Below, in pieces: positions 1 through 9,416 of a stretch of DNA of 64,000 nucleotides. The DNA comes from Parvularcula bermudensis HTCC2503. Lineage in GTDB: Bacteria > Pseudomonadota > Alphaproteobacteria > Caulobacterales > Parvularculaceae. Both the position numbers and the translations under genes were made by a program. The stretch lies in assembly GCF_000152825.2 (NCBI RefSeq), contig NC_014414.1:1736001-1800000 (forward strand), read 5' to 3'. The notes beneath the pieces were generated by a model. That model was not told where the DNA came from, searched no databases, and was given only the letters and a program-made list of their open reading frames with translations. The first letter of the stretch is position 1. Every line of letters begins with the position of its first letter.

Positions 1-909
1 GATCCGCCGGATGGCTTCGGCTAACAGGCGGGCAACGCTGATCGTCTTGATCTTTTCCGATTGCGCCTTGCGCGCTTGGTTGCCGATGGAATCCGTCACC
101 ACCAGCCGATGAAGATTGGTCGCCTTATTGATCCGGGCGACGGCCTCGCCGGAGAGCACGCCATGGCTCACATAGGCTGAGACGCTCGCGGCACCTTGCT
201 TTGTTAGGGCATCGGCGGCGTTGACCAGCGTGCCGCCCGAATCGACGATATCGTCGAACATGATGCAGTGGCGTCCGTCCACTTCGCCGATAATGTTCAT
301 CACCTCAGCCTCCCCGGGGGCGAGGCGCCGCTTGTCGACGATCGCGAGGTCAACATCGCCCAGCCGCCGCGCGAGAGTGCGTGCCCGCACCACCCCGCCG
401 ACATCGGGCGAGACGACGCACAGATCGCTGAGGTCGGGGCCGAAGGTCTGGCGGATTTCGTCCTCCATCACCGTCACGGCGTAGAGATTGTCCGTAGGGA
501 TATCGAAAAAGCCCTGGAGCTGACCGGCATGGAGGTCGACGGTCAACACGCGATCGGCACCGGCTGTGGTAATCAGGTTCGCCACCAATTTGGCACTGAT
601 CGGGGTTCTCGGCCCGGCTTTCCGATCCTGACGCGCATAGCCAAAATAGGGGATCACCGCCGTGATGCGACTGGCGCTGGCGCGCGACAGGGCATCGATC
701 ATGATCAGCAATTCCATCAGGTGCTTGTTGGCCGGTTCCGAGGTCGATTGGACGACAAACACATCCTCTCCCCGGACATTCTCGCCGATTTCGACGCGCA
801 CCTCCCCATCGTTGAAGCTCTTTACCAGGGCCTGGGCGAGGGGCACATCGAGGGTCTTGCCAATGGCTTCGGCGAGGTCGGGGGTCGCGTTACCTGCGAG
901 GATCTTCAT
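1..909 (-). CDS. prs: Ribose-phosphate pyrophosphokinase (PRPP synthetase), 3' end outside window
   Basis: Makes PRPP from ribose 5-phosphate and ATP, feeding purine, pyrimidine, histidine, tryptophan and NAD synthesis in the cytosol. The reading frame starts at an ATG (complement of 907-909) with [13 protein letters not shown] and runs 303 codons to the window edge with no stop, so the last few residues are missing (the family is about 310-315 residues). Visible motifs are NDGEVRVEI near residue 33, the catalytic flexible loop [17 protein letters not shown] near residue 95, the metal-binding [12 protein letters not shown] near 130, and the PRPP loop [14 protein letters not shown] near 218. 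It lies downstream of pgeF on the same strand with a 52-base gap. Identity is secure; only the C-terminus is unseen. Confidence 0.97.
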   Translation of the reverse strand, partial: MKILAGNATPDLAEAIGKTLDVPLAQALVKSFNDGEVRVEIGENVRGEDVFVVQSTSEPANKHLMELLIMIDALSRASASRITAVIPYFGYARQDRKAGPRTPISAKLVANLITTAGADRVLTVDLHAGQLQGFFDIPTDNLYAVTVMEDEIRQTFGPDLSDLCVVSPDVGGVVRARTLARRLGDVDLAIVDKRRLAPGEAEVMNIIGEVDGRHCIMFDDIVDSGGTLVNAADALTKQGAASVSAYVSHGVLSGEAVARINKATNLHRLVVTDSIGNQARKAQSEKIKTISVARLLAEAIRRI

Positions 910-961
910 ACCGGCGCTCCGCTAGGATGTGACAAGCCCATGACGTTGCGGCGCCGAACTT

Positions 962-1744
962 TCAAGTCCGCCCCGCGACAATGGCCGACATATTTCGCCC
1001 GAACTGCGCCTGTCCCGCTTGCTGCGCGGCCCGATAGCTGAACCAGCGATCGGCATGGGTGAGGGTACAGGCCCCGACAATGTCGATTTGCGCGGTCACC
1101 ACCCCCGCATCGGCCAGCCGATCGAGGGCAAAGCCGACATGGTCATAGGTATATTTTCCCGAAACTGCCCGCGGGACGAGGTGACGCGCGGCCTTGGGGT
1201 CGGCGGCCAGGACAAGATCGGCGAGGTCCTGCCCGGCTTCAAAGGCCGGCGCCCTCAGACAGGGGCCGATGGCGCCGACGATCCTCTCGCGGACCGCCCC
1301 TTTCTCGGCCATCACATCAATGGCCGCCCCGATGATCCCCGCAAGGCTGCCGCGCCATCCGGCGTGGATGGCGGCGACGAGGCCCGTGCCGGGGGCGGCG
1401 AGAAGGAGGGGGAGGCAGTCGGCGGCGAGGACCCCAACGGCAAGGCCTGGGCAGTCGGACACAAGGGCATCGCCTTCCCTGACCGGGGCGTCGGGGGCGG
1501 GGGCCGTCGGCACGAATACAGCCTTTGCGGAATGGGTTTGCTTGAGGGTCACAAGGGCTGTGGCGCCTAACGCTGAGCGCACACGCTCTCGGTTGGACTG
1601 CACCGCGTCTTCACGATCGCCGCTGCCATAACCGGTGTTGAGACGGTCAAAGGGGGGCGTGCTGACCCCGCCCTCCCGGCCGAAAAAGCCGTGGGGGCGG
1701 TCTTTGAGACGATCAGAGCGAACAAAGGGTAGAGGGTCGGTCAT
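962..1744 (-). CDS. pgeF: Peptidoglycan editing factor PgeF (YfiH/laccase-domain family)
   Basis: A 260-residue protein of the DUF152/YfiH family. Members act as purine nucleoside phosphorylase or adenosine deaminase-like enzymes and have been linked to correct incorporation of amino acids into peptidoglycan. The Cys/His metal-site residues are visible: LKQTHSA, VGVLAADCLPLLL and AAIHAGWRGS. The frame is open further upstream, but the ATG at 1744 (MTDPLPFVRSDRL) fits the family and overlaps the stop of the upstream methyltransferase gene as ATGA, which decides the start. It is the third gene of the lgt-methyltransferase-pgeF-prs run and is probably co-transcribed and translationally coupled. 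The exact physiological substrate cannot be read from sequence. Confidence 0.93.
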   Translation of the reverse strand: MTDPLPFVRSDRLKDRPHGFFGREGGVSTPPFDRLNTGYGSGDREDAVQSNRERVRSALGATALVTLKQTHSAKAVFVPTAPAPDAPVREGDALVSDCPGLAVGVLAADCLPLLLAAPGTGLVAAIHAGWRGSLAGIIGAAIDVMAEKGAVRERIVGAIGPCLRAPAFEAGQDLADLVLAADPKAARHLVPRAVSGKYTYDHVGFALDRLADAGVVTAQIDIVGACTLTHADRWFSYRAAQQAGQAQFGRNMSAIVAGRT

Positions 1745-2829
1745 GCCATCCCCGGCGGAACCGGGCTCCCTGGGCTCGTCAGGCACAGGACCTGGAACAG
1801 GGTGCCCATCTGATCCTGGCCCACCAGGCGCTCGACTTGCTGTGCGATCGCCGCCTTCGCTGCGGGGTTCGCCCCTGCCAATTGGTCGGCCCGCGCGGGC
1901 AGCCCCAGCGCCGTCAGGAAGCGGCTTTGCGAGATCGGGCCATAGACGCCGAGGCCGCCCCGGCGAGCGGTGTCGGCAAGGGCCGCAAAGTTCACATGGG
2001 CGGTCAGATCCGCCTCCCCCGGCAGGGCCAGGGGATGGTGGAACTGGTGATTTTTGACCGCTTGAAACGTATCCCCGCTGCCCCTGCGCCCCGCCCCGTA
2101 ATCGATGATCAGCACCAGCCCCGGCGCTGCGGTCAGGCGCGGGATCAGGACCTCGATGAGGGCGTGGGCCGGGGCGCAGGTCTCGACTATTTCCTCGGGG
2201 GGGCCATGGGCGGCGGCGCCGGGGGGCGGAGAATACGTCTCTTCGGAGAGGCAATAGGCGAGTTGCCCCGGCATCTCCCCGGTGGTGACGAGCCGTTCCC
2301 GGAACAAAGGCCCCGTCCCTGCCCGGACGAATTGCCTGATCGGGAGGCAGTCGAAAAATTCATTGGCGATGAGCAGCAGCGGCCCCGAAGGAAGAGCGGC
2401 GGCGTCCTCGATCCACCGGAGGGGCAGGGGGGGCGAGGACAGGGTTTCCCGTTGGCGGGAACGCAAGACTGGTGAGGTCTCAAGGAGAACGGCCTCGGCG
2501 GCCTCGAGAAAGTCGGGCCGTAGCTTGGCGACCCGCAGCATATCGGCCATCAAGGTGCCGCGTCCCGGCCCGAACTCCGCCAAGGTGACCGGCCGGGGGG
2601 CCGCCATGGCGGCCCAACTTGCCAACAGAAAGCCGCCGATCATCTCGCCGAATAACTGGCTGATCTCGGGGGCGGTGGTGAAATCTCCCTCAGCCCCCAA
2701 GGGATCGCGGGTCATATAATAGCCAAACTCAGGATGGCCGAGGGCCTCGGCCATGTAGGCGCCCACGGAAAGCGGGCCCTCTTTGTCGATTCGCTTCGCA
2801 AGGAGAGGCGCAAGCGGTGTGGGGGTCAC
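1741..2829 (-). CDS. Class I SAM-dependent methyltransferase, MidA/NDUFAF7 family
   Basis: A protein of about 362 residues of the COG1565 family. The mitochondrial relative NDUFAF7 dimethylates an arginine of respiratory complex I, so a role in complex I assembly is possible but inferred. Typical features are HPEFGYYMTRDPLGAEGDFTT-like N-terminal sequence, ISQLFGEMIGGFL, the SAM site LAEFGPGRGTLMADML, and LIIDYG near residue 235. An ATG at 2874 would overlap lgt by 49 bases. I prefer the GTG at 2829, which makes a GTGA overlap with the lgt stop and starts the protein just before TPTPLAPLLAKRI. Its own stop overlaps the pgeF start. Confidence 0.88.
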   Translation of the reverse strand: MTPTPLAPLLAKRIDKEGPLSVGAYMAEALGHPEFGYYMTRDPLGAEGDFTTAPEISQLFGEMIGGFLLASWAAMAAPRPVTLAEFGPGRGTLMADMLRVAKLRPDFLEAAEAVLLETSPVLRSRQRETLSSPPLPLRWIEDAAALPSGPLLLIANEFFDCLPIRQFVRAGTGPLFRERLVTTGEMPGQLAYCLSEETYSPPPGAAAHGPPEEIVETCAPAHALIEVLIPRLTAAPGLVLIIDYGAGRRGSGDTFQAVKNHQFHHPLALPGEADLTAHVNFAALADTARRGGLGVYGPISQSRFLTALGLPARADQLAGANPAAKAAIAQQVERLVGQDQMGTLFQVLCLTSPGSPVPPGMA

Positions 2830-3722
2830 ACAGACGCCCCCCCGCGGTGCCGCGTCGACCACCAGAAGAGCCACGCCCCGGCCAGGACCATGGGAAGGGA
2901 GAGCATCATGCCGCGCGTCAGAAATCCGATCGGTCCGGCAAAGTCATACGTGTCGGGCTCACGGAAGAATTCGACGAAAAACCGCGCCGCGCCGTAGCCT
3001 GAGAGGAAGAGGGCAATGGTGGCGCCGGGAAAGCGGAGGAGGCCGAACCGGGTGACGGCGACCCTTAGAATGACGAACAAGACGAGACCTTCGAGCGCCG
3101 CCTCATAGAGCTGGCTGGGGTGCCGGGGAACGGCATCGGCGGCGTAGCGCCATTGCTCCGCCAGAGGATCGTAGTGGGACGGAAATGTCACCGCCCAGGG
3201 AACATCGCTCGGCCGACCGTATAGCTCCGCATTGATGAAATTGGCGATACGACCGAAAAAAAGACCGATTGGTGCCGCGGCAGCGAAGAGGTCGCCAAGG
3301 GCAAGGGGGGAGACTTTTTCCTTGCGGGCGAAATAAACGGTTGCAGCGGCAACCCCTAAGGCCCCGCCGTGAAAGGACATGCCCCCCTGCCAGATCGCCA
3401 GGGCCGGCGGGAACGGCAGAAAGCCCAAGACCGGCTCCCACGGTGCCCACAGCAATTCGGGCCGATAGAACAGGACAAAGCCAAGGCGACCCCCGAAGAT
3501 GATGCCGAGGGTGACGTAAAAGAGGACGTCGTCGAGCTGGTCGTTCCCGATCGGCGGCTGGGGGTGGCGCGATTTCGGCCCTTGCCAGAGTTGGGGCTTG
3601 CCGAGGAGATGCCGCAGATACATCCAGCCCAGCACAATTCCTGCAATATAGGCGAGGGCGTACCAGCGGATCTGCAGCGGCCCCAGACTGAAAAAGACTG
3701 GGTCAATATTAGGATAGGGCAT
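2826..3722 (-). CDS. lgt: Prolipoprotein diacylglyceryl transferase
   Basis: The inner-membrane enzyme that transfers diacylglycerol from phosphatidylglycerol to the lipobox cysteine of prolipoproteins, the first lipoprotein maturation step. The product of about 298 residues begins MPYPNIDPVFFSLGPLQIRWY, has several hydrophobic helices, and carries the Lgt signature: GGRLGFVLFYRPE, IWQGGMSFHGG (catalytic His region) and FFGRIANFINAELYGRPS. A TTG seven codons upstream (3743) has a GAGG about seven bases before it and could be the real start; the ATG at 3722 matches the usual N-terminus. It heads the minus-strand run and is divergent from the ubiK-like gene. Confidence 0.95.
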   Translation of the reverse strand: MPYPNIDPVFFSLGPLQIRWYALAYIAGIVLGWMYLRHLLGKPQLWQGPKSRHPQPPIGNDQLDDVLFYVTLGIIFGGRLGFVLFYRPELLWAPWEPVLGFLPFPPALAIWQGGMSFHGGALGVAAATVYFARKEKVSPLALGDLFAAAAPIGLFFGRIANFINAELYGRPSDVPWAVTFPSHYDPLAEQWRYAADAVPRHPSQLYEAALEGLVLFVILRVAVTRFGLLRFPGATIALFLSGYGAARFFVEFFREPDTYDFAGPIGFLTRGMMLSLPMVLAGAWLFWWSTRHRGGASV

Positions 3723-3823
3723 GGGAGGAACGACCCGCTGCAACTTGCACCCTCGCCCTTTACCGCCGCCTTCGCAAAGCGCAAAAGGCCATATCGCGTT
3801 CGAGCCGACAGGAGATCCAAATT

Positions 3824-4066
3824 ATGCAAACCAAGAACCCTGTGCTCGATGGTTTGGCCAAAGCGGTCTCTGAAGCGGCGGGAATGGCCGACGGGGTCCG
3901 TCGGGAGGCCGAGACGGTGATGCATTCCCAATTGCAGCGGTTTCTCGCCGAGAACGATCTCGTCACCCGCGAGGAGTTCGAGGCGGTGCAGGAGATGGCG
4001 GCCAAGGCGCTCGACGAGCTCGAAACCGTCAAAGCCGAGCTGGCGAGTCTGAAAAGCGGCGCCTGA
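3824..4066 (+). CDS. Accessory factor UbiK family (BMFP domain) protein
   Basis: An 80-residue protein with an N-terminal amphipathic segment (NPVLDGLAKAVSEAAGMADGV) and a C-terminal helical stretch predicted to be coiled coil (EEFEAVQEMAAKALDELETV). This is the layout of the membrane-fusogenic BMFP/YqiC family; UbiK members assist ubiquinone biosynthesis by binding UbiJ and lipid. The start is an ATG with AGGAGA placed nine bases upstream. It is the first plus-strand gene after the divergent lgt promoter region and lies 107 bases from the ybjN-like gene. Family assignment is good; a ubiquinone role here is inference. Confidence 0.85.
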   Translation: MQTKNPVLDGLAKAVSEAAGMADGVRREAETVMHSQLQRFLAENDLVTREEFEAVQEMAAKALDELETVKAELASLKSGA

Positions 4067-4173
4067 TCAATTTTCCCCCATTCTCGTCGCAGAGCTTGGT
4101 GGGCCCGACGAGTCAGGTCCAAGTCGGCACTGCGCCGACCCGGGCTAGATCGTCCCAGTGTGGAGTGTGAATC

Positions 4174-4674
4174 ATGAGCGAATTCGCAATTGCCGAAGAT
4201 CCGATGAGTGCAGATCCCCTCGATACGGTGGAAATCTTCTGCCGGCGGGCGGATATGGATGCCGAACGGATCGATGATACCGAACTGCATATCAGCCTCT
4301 CCGGCTCGTGGCGGGAAGTTGGTATTTGGTTTGGGTGGCGGATGGATGCCCAAATGCTGCAAATCGGGGCGCCCCTCGAATTGAAGGTGCCCGAGGCGCG
4401 CCGCGACGAGGTCTGTCGCCTGTTGACCCTGGTCAATGAGCGGTTGTGGCTCGGCCATTTCGATCTCGATGGGGAGATCGGGCTCATCTATCGGAACACC
4501 ACCGTCCTGCCGATCGCCCAGGGGCTCGACGATTGCCAGGCGGAAATTCTGGTGCGCGCGGCCCTCGATGCCTTCGACCGGTTCTTTCCGGCGTTCAATT
4601 TCGTCGTCTGGGGCGGTGAAACGGCCGACAAGGCGTTTTCGAGCGCCATTTGCGAGACGGCGGGCAACGCCTGA
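4174..4674 (+). CDS. YbjN domain-containing protein
   Basis: A 166-residue soluble protein resembling alphaproteobacterial YbjN-domain proteins (a type III secretion chaperone-like fold). Recognisable stretches are DPLDTVEIFCRRADMDAER, LTLVNERLWLGHFDLDGE, and RAALDAFDRFFPAFNFVVWGG. No catalytic motif is apparent. Starts at an ATG with GGAG eight bases upstream. In many alphaproteobacteria a YbjN gene directly precedes proC, as here, so the order is conserved although the function is unknown. E. coli YbjN affects motility and stress responses, but that cannot be transferred from sequence alone. Confidence 0.87.
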   Translation: MSEFAIAEDPMSADPLDTVEIFCRRADMDAERIDDTELHISLSGSWREVGIWFGWRMDAQMLQIGAPLELKVPEARRDEVCRLLTLVNERLWLGHFDLDGEIGLIYRNTTVLPIAQGLDDCQAEILVRAALDAFDRFFPAFNFVVWGGETADKAFSSAICETAGNA

Positions 4675-4729
4675 GACGATGCCGGTTGGGGCCTTGTGGT
4701 TTCCGGCCCGCCGCCCTTAAGGCGGGGCC

Positions 4730-5551
4730 ATGACCAATAAACTCTCTCTCCTGCTCGTCGGCGCCGGTAATATGGGCGGCGCTCTTTTCACTTCTTGGGT
4801 CGAGAAAGGCGTCCTTGACCCGGCACGGTCGGCGATCTCCGACCCCAATCCGTCCGATGCCGTCATTGCCCTTGCCGAAAAAGCGGGCATCGCCATCAAT
4901 CCCGAAGACGATCAACCCTATGAGGTGTGTGTGCTCGGGATAAAACCGCAGCTCTTTGGCGCCGTCCTGCCCGATCTGCAGTTTGGCGGCATGAATGACG
5001 CCCTCTTTATTTCCATGGCGGCTGGGACGAGCCTTGGGGAAATCGGCAAGCTCCTTAAGGGGCAGGCGCCCAATGCCCGTCTTGTGCGGACGATGCCCAA
5101 TCTGCCCGCCGCCATCGGCGAAGGCATGTCGCTGCTTTGCGCGGGCGAGGGCGTAACTGACAAGGACAAGGCCGCCGCGACCGCCCTCATGGAGGCCGCT
5201 GGGCAGGTCGTTTGGACCAAGACAGAAGACGATGTCGACCGGTTGACCGGTGTGTCGGGCAGTGGGCCGGGCTTTGTGCTCTATGTGGTCGAAGCCTTCG
5301 AGGCGGCGGCCAAAGCGCAAGGGGCGAGCGACAGCGATGCGCGCTTACTGGCCGAACAGACGATCATTGGTACCGCGCTCCATCTCTCGCGGGATGGTCG
5401 GACCGCTGCTGAATTGCGCAAGGCGGTGACCTCTCCCGGCGGCACGACGGAAGCGGGCCTCAATGTGTTGATGGCGGATGAACGCCTTCACCGTCTGATC
5501 GCCGAGGCCGTAGAGGCGGCCTATGACCGAGCTCAAGAATTGTCGAGCTGA
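4730..5551 (+). CDS. proC: Pyrroline-5-carboxylate reductase
   Basis: Catalyses the last step of proline synthesis, NAD(P)H-dependent reduction of pyrroline-5-carboxylate. The 273-residue length is standard. The Rossmann glycine motif LLVGAGNMGGALF is at residues 7-19, VLGIKPQ near 68, and the family signature around GSGPGFVLYVVEAFEAAA near 182 and TSPGGTTEAGL near 232. The start ATG follows a purine-rich AAGGCGGGG. Its stop codon immediately precedes the start of the frameshifted deacetylase-family gene, suggesting one transcript. Confidence 0.97.
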   Translation: MTNKLSLLLVGAGNMGGALFTSWVEKGVLDPARSAISDPNPSDAVIALAEKAGIAINPEDDQPYEVCVLGIKPQLFGAVLPDLQFGGMNDALFISMAAGTSLGEIGKLLKGQAPNARLVRTMPNLPAAIGEGMSLLCAGEGVTDKDKAAATALMEAAGQVVWTKTEDDVDRLTGVSGSGPGFVLYVVEAFEAAAKAQGASDSDARLLAEQTIIGTALHLSRDGRTAAELRKAVTSPGGTTEAGLNVLMADERLHRLIAEAVEAAYDRAQELSS

Positions 5552-5554
5552 GTG

Positions 5555-6488
5555 ATGGCCGAGGGGACGTTGCTCGTTCGGCATCCCGTCTACGGCGCGC
5601 ATGAAACGCCCGAAGGACACCCCGAGCAACAAGCGCGCTACACCGTCCTCGAGGCGTTGTTCGACGCGAAGGATTTTCCCGCGGCCGATCAGTTGGAGGC
5701 CCCTCTGGCCACGCCTGAAACAATCGGGCTTGCCCATCAATCGGCCTATATCGACGCCGTGATCGGTGAACAGGCGTCCCCCCGGCTCCGCGCCCTCGAT
5801 CCGGACACCTGGATGGGCCCCCATTCGCGGGAGGCCGCGTTGCGGGCGGCGGGGGGCGCCGTCGCTGCGGTCGACGCGGTCTGCGAAGGACGGGCGCGTA
5901 ATGCCTTTGTCCCCTGTCGACCGCCGGGGCATCACAGTGTCCCCGACAGCGCTATGGGGTTTTGTCTCTTTAACAATGCCGCCATCGCGGCCCTTCACGC
6001 CCGCCACGCCCATGGCCATCGTGGATTTCGATGTCCATCACGGCAATGGCACCCAAGCGATCTTCGAGAACGATCCCGATGCTTTTTTCGCCTCATCCCA
6101 TGAATGGCCGCAATATCCAGGGACCGGTCGCGTCACCGACCGAGGGGCGTTCGGCCAATGCCACAACGCGCCCCTCGAGTCAGGGACGGGCGGGCGAGCG
6201 TTTCGGCGGGTGTGGGGAGAGCGGTTGCTGCCGGCCCTTCGGGACTTTGCGCCGGAGATGGTCGTTATCTCTGCGGGGTTCGATGCTCACCGTGAAGACC
6301 CCTTGGGCGGTCTTGATCTCACCGAAGACGATTTTGCGTGGGTGACCACCGAAATCGCGGCCGTGGCCGCCGAGACCGCTGGCGGCAGGGTCGTCTCGGT
6401 TCTGGAAGGCGGCTATGCCCTCGACGCTTTGGCCCGTTCTGTTGCAGCGCATGTCGAGGCCCTCGCCAACGCCGCCGCACACCGCTAG
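5555..6488 (+). pseudogene. Histone deacetylase family gene (acetoin utilisation/HdaH type), frameshifted
   Basis: A zinc-dependent deacetylase family gene split between two reading frames. The first frame runs from ATG 5555 (a GTG at 5552 is also possible) and carries HPVYGAHETPEGHPEQQ, CRPPGHHSV and FCLFNNAAIAALHARHAHG. The second frame carries AIVDFDVHHGNGTQAIF, then FDAHREDPLGGLDLTEDDF and a C-terminus ending at 6488. The switch lies at about 5995-6012. Family members normally have four to five more residues between the two halves, so the change looks like a small deletion (about 11 or 14 bases) rather than a single miscalled base. All zinc ligands (Asp, His, Asp) are still encoded across the two frames. 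As read, only a truncated 183-residue product lacking the metal site would be made. Confidence 0.85.
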
Positions 6489-6497
6489 GGCGATGCA

Positions 6498-7136
6498 ATG
6501 GCGGGTAAAATCGTAACCGTGCGGCACGGGCGGCCGAATGTGGATCGCAATGTGCGTATCTCGGCACGGGAATATGGTGAGTGGTGGGCGAATTACGATC
6601 TGGCGGGCTTGGCCCCAGATCAGTCCCCGCCCGACGATTTGTTGGCCATCGCCGCAGAGTGCGATGTGATCATCTGCTCCACCATGCCGCGGGCGATCGA
6701 GACCGCCGCCTCCCTTGTCCAGGATGCCCGGATCGTGCCCCAGGATGCGATCTTTGTCGAAGCGCCCTTGCCGCCGCCGCCGATCCCGTTTCTGAAGCTG
6801 TCACCGACCAATTGGGGCCGCGTCAGCCGCGTCTTCTGGTTCCTTGGCTATGCGCCGAAGGGGACGGAAAGCCACCGAGAGGCCCGCCGGCGGGTCAGGA
6901 AAGTTGCCCAACGGCTGATCGACTTTGCTGCCGAGGGCAATAATGTCCTGCTCGCCGCCCATGGCTATCTAAACTGGATGGTCGATGGCGCGATGAAACG
7001 CCGAAACTGGCGGCGTCTGTGCCATGTCGGCGACAATCATTATTGGTCGTACCGAATCTATCGCCTCCACAAGGCGTCCGCTGACCACCATGAGGAAAAG
7101 AGGAGGGTGGCCGATCCCGCCCCTGCTGCTGAATGA
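6498..7136 (+). CDS. Histidine phosphatase superfamily protein (phosphoglycerate mutase-like)
   Basis: A 212-residue protein starting [18 protein letters not shown]. The phosphohistidine motif RHG is at residues 9-11; a second conserved stretch is [18 protein letters not shown] (residues 55-72), and the second catalytic histidine is probably in [14 protein letters not shown] near 150. The middle holds a proline-rich loop ([14 protein letters not shown]) seen in a subgroup of these phosphatases. The substrate is unknown. Its stop overlaps the xseB start as ATGA, so the two are translationally coupled, although a functional link with exonuclease VII is not obvious. Confidence 0.85.
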   Translation: MAGKIVTVRHGRPNVDRNVRISAREYGEWWANYDLAGLAPDQSPPDDLLAIAAECDVIICSTMPRAIETAASLVQDARIVPQDAIFVEAPLPPPPIPFLKLSPTNWGRVSRVFWFLGYAPKGTESHREARRRVRKVAQRLIDFAAEGNNVLLAAHGYLNWMVDGAMKRRNWRRLCHVGDNHYWSYRIYRLHKASADHHEEKRRVADPAPAAE

Positions 7137-7369
7137 CCCAAGACGTAACGACCATGAGTTTCGAAAGTGCCCTGAGTGAACTCGAAGGGATCATCGAGCG
7201 GCTCGAAACCGGCGATGTCCCTTTGGAGGAGTCGATCAATCTCTATGAGCGGGGGGCGGCGTTGAAAGCGCATTGCGACAAAAAGCTCAAATCAGCCCGA
7301 GAGAAGATCGAGAAAATCGTCCTCGACCCAGAGGGAAAACCGACGGCCGAAGCCGCATCCTTCGATTGA
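7133..7369 (+). CDS. xseB: Exodeoxyribonuclease VII small subunit
   Basis: The small subunit of the single-strand exonuclease VII, which binds XseA and is needed for activity. The 78-residue product shows the conserved [21 protein letters not shown] followed by [22 protein letters not shown], which form the paired helices of the family. The ATG overlaps the stop of the histidine phosphatase gene (ATGA). In many proteobacteria xseB is followed by ispA and then dxs; here dxs follows directly after a 122-base gap with no ispA. Confidence 0.95.
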   Translation: MTQDVTTMSFESALSELEGIIERLETGDVPLEESINLYERGAALKAHCDKKLKSAREKIEKIVLDPEGKPTAEAASFD

Positions 7370-7491
7370 CGCCTCGGGATCGTCGTCACAAAACCGCCGT
7401 TTTGCCCGAATGAGTGGCAAGACAGCGCGCTTTACCGACTTGCTTTCCGGGCGGTTCGGAAAACATAGTCAGGATTACGTTGGGAGACATT

Positions 7492-9408
7492 ATGCCTGTC
7501 GATACACCTCTGCTCGATAAGGTGACCCTGCCTCAAGACCTGCGGGCGCTTGAGCGGTCACAGCTGACCCAATTCGCCGATGAATTGCGAGCCGAGGTAA
7601 TCGATGCCGTTTCCGTCACCGGCGGGCATTTGGGCGCGGGGCTCGGCGTGGTCGAACTCACGACTGCACTGCACTATGTGTTCGATACGCCCACGGATAA
7701 GATTATTTGGGATGTCGGCCATCAATGCTACCCTCACAAGATCTTGACCGGCCGCCGCGATCGCATCCGTACCCTCCGCCAAAAAGACGGCCTGAGCGGG
7801 TTCACCAAGCGGACGGAGAGTGAATACGACCCCTTTGGCGCCGCTCATGCGGCGACGTCGATTTCCGCCGCGCTGGGCATGGCGGTCGCGCGGGATTTGC
7901 GTGGGGACGTTAATCGGGTCGTGGCGGTCATCGGCGATGGGTCGATGTCGGCGGGCATGGCCTATGAGGCGATGAACAATGCCGGCGATCGCGGCAAGCA
8001 ACTGACCGTGATCCTCAATGACAACGACATGTCGATTGCGCCGCCTGTGGGGGCGATGTCCGCCTATCTCGCGCGGGTGGCCTCGTCGGATAAATATCAC
8101 GCGTTCCGAAATCTTGCGAAGCAATTGGCCAAGCGCCTCCCAAAAGGTCTTTATACCTCGGCGGAGAAGTTCGAAGAATATGGCCGCGCCTTTGTCACCG
8201 GCGGCACCATGTTCGAGGAACTTGGGTTCTATTATGTCGGGCCGATCGATGGCCACAATCTCGATCACCTCGTGCCGGTTCTGGAGAATGTCCGGGAGCT
8301 GACGGACGCGCCGGTCATGGTGCATGTCGTGACGCAAAAAGGCAAAGGCTACGCCCCCGCCGAATCCGCCGCCGACAAATATCATGGGGTGGCGAAATTC
8401 GATGTCGTGTCGGGCAAACAGCATAAGCCCAAACCCGCCGCCCCGAGCTATACGAGCGTGTTCGCCGGCCAGCTGATCAAGGAGGCGGAACGGGATGAGC
8501 GCGTGGTGGGCATTACCGCCGCCATGCCCTCGGGCACGGGGATCGATAAGTTCATGGAGCGGTTTCCCGATCGGACCTTCGATGTGGGGATCGCCGAACA
8601 ACACGCCGTCACCTTTGCGGCAGGCCTTGCCGCCGAGGGGATGGTCCCCTTTGCGGCGATCTATTCGACCTTTCTCCAGCGGGCCTATGACAGTGTCGTT
8701 CATGATGTGGCCCTGCAGAACCTGCCGGTGCGTTTTGCCCTCGACCGGGCCGGGCTTGTGGGGGCCGATGGCGCGACCCATGCCGGGGCGTTCGATATCG
8801 CCTATCTTGGATGCCTGCCGAATATGGTGCTGATGGCCGCCGGGGATGAAGCCGAATTGGTGCATATGACCCACACGGCCGCCGCCTTTGACGAGCATCC
8901 GATCGCCTTCCGCTTTCCGCGGGGGGAGGGGCAGGGCCTTGAATTGCCCCTGACGCCCCAGCTCCTGGAGATCGGGCGGGGCCGCATCCTGCGCGAAGGG
9001 GCAAAGGTGGCGCTGATCGCCTATGGCGGACGCCTTGCTGAATGTCTCAAAGCGGCGGATCTTCTTGGGATGCGCGGGCTGTCGACGACCGTGGTCGACG
9101 CCCGGTTTGCCAAGCCCCTCGATGAGGATCTGATTGCCCGTGTCGCGGCCGATCACGAAGTCGTGCTGACGGTCGAAGAGGGGTCGATGGGGGGCTTTGG
9201 CGCGGCCGTCCTGCATTTCCTGGCGCGGATAGGGCAGCTGGACAAAGGGCTCAAAATTCGTACCCTGACATTGCCTGACACCTATCAGGATCAGGCAAAA
9301 CCCGCCGATATGTATGCTGAGGCCAAATTGCAGGCCGAAAATATCGCTGACGCGGCCATTGTGTTCTTTCAAGGGGTTGCCTTGGCGACCGCCGACGGCG
9401 GCGTTTAA
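7492..9408 (+). CDS. dxs: 1-deoxy-D-xylulose-5-phosphate synthase
   Basis: The thiamine-diphosphate enzyme that joins pyruvate and glyceraldehyde 3-phosphate in the first step of the non-mevalonate isoprenoid pathway. The 638-residue length is normal. Motifs include [17 protein letters not shown] near residue 37, [15 protein letters not shown], the ThDP motif [20 protein letters not shown] near 150, and [17 protein letters not shown] near 365. The open frame reaches back to 7414, but the ATG at 7492 ([11 protein letters not shown]) is preceded by GGGAGAC and matches family N-termini. It leads a run with tlyA and an RNA methyltransferase gene at very short spacing. Confidence 0.97.
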   Translation: MPVDTPLLDKVTLPQDLRALERSQLTQFADELRAEVIDAVSVTGGHLGAGLGVVELTTALHYVFDTPTDKIIWDVGHQCYPHKILTGRRDRIRTLRQKDGLSGFTKRTESEYDPFGAAHAATSISAALGMAVARDLRGDVNRVVAVIGDGSMSAGMAYEAMNNAGDRGKQLTVILNDNDMSIAPPVGAMSAYLARVASSDKYHAFRNLAKQLAKRLPKGLYTSAEKFEEYGRAFVTGGTMFEELGFYYVGPIDGHNLDHLVPVLENVRELTDAPVMVHVVTQKGKGYAPAESAADKYHGVAKFDVVSGKQHKPKPAAPSYTSVFAGQLIKEAERDERVVGITAAMPSGTGIDKFMERFPDRTFDVGIAEQHAVTFAAGLAAEGMVPFAAIYSTFLQRAYDSVVHDVALQNLPVRFALDRAGLVGADGATHAGAFDIAYLGCLPNMVLMAAGDEAELVHMTHTAAAFDEHPIAFRFPRGEGQGLELPLTPQLLEIGRGRILREGAKVALIAYGGRLAECLKAADLLGMRGLSTTVVDARFAKPLDEDLIARVAADHEVVLTVEEGSMGGFGAAVLHFLARIGQLDKGLKIRTLTLPDTYQDQAKPADMYAEAKLQAENIADAAIVFFQGVALATADGGV

Positions 9409-9416
9409 CGATCAGT

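Noticed and set aside
962-2254. A 430-codon version of pgeF
   Set aside because: The extra N-terminus overlaps the methyltransferase gene and is low-complexity; ATG 1744 matches the family and the ATGA overlap.
7558-9372. A 604-codon open frame antisense to dxs
   Set aside because: It is a codon-bias shadow; the dxs frame has full family motifs and a ribosome binding site, while the antisense product has no recognisable domain.
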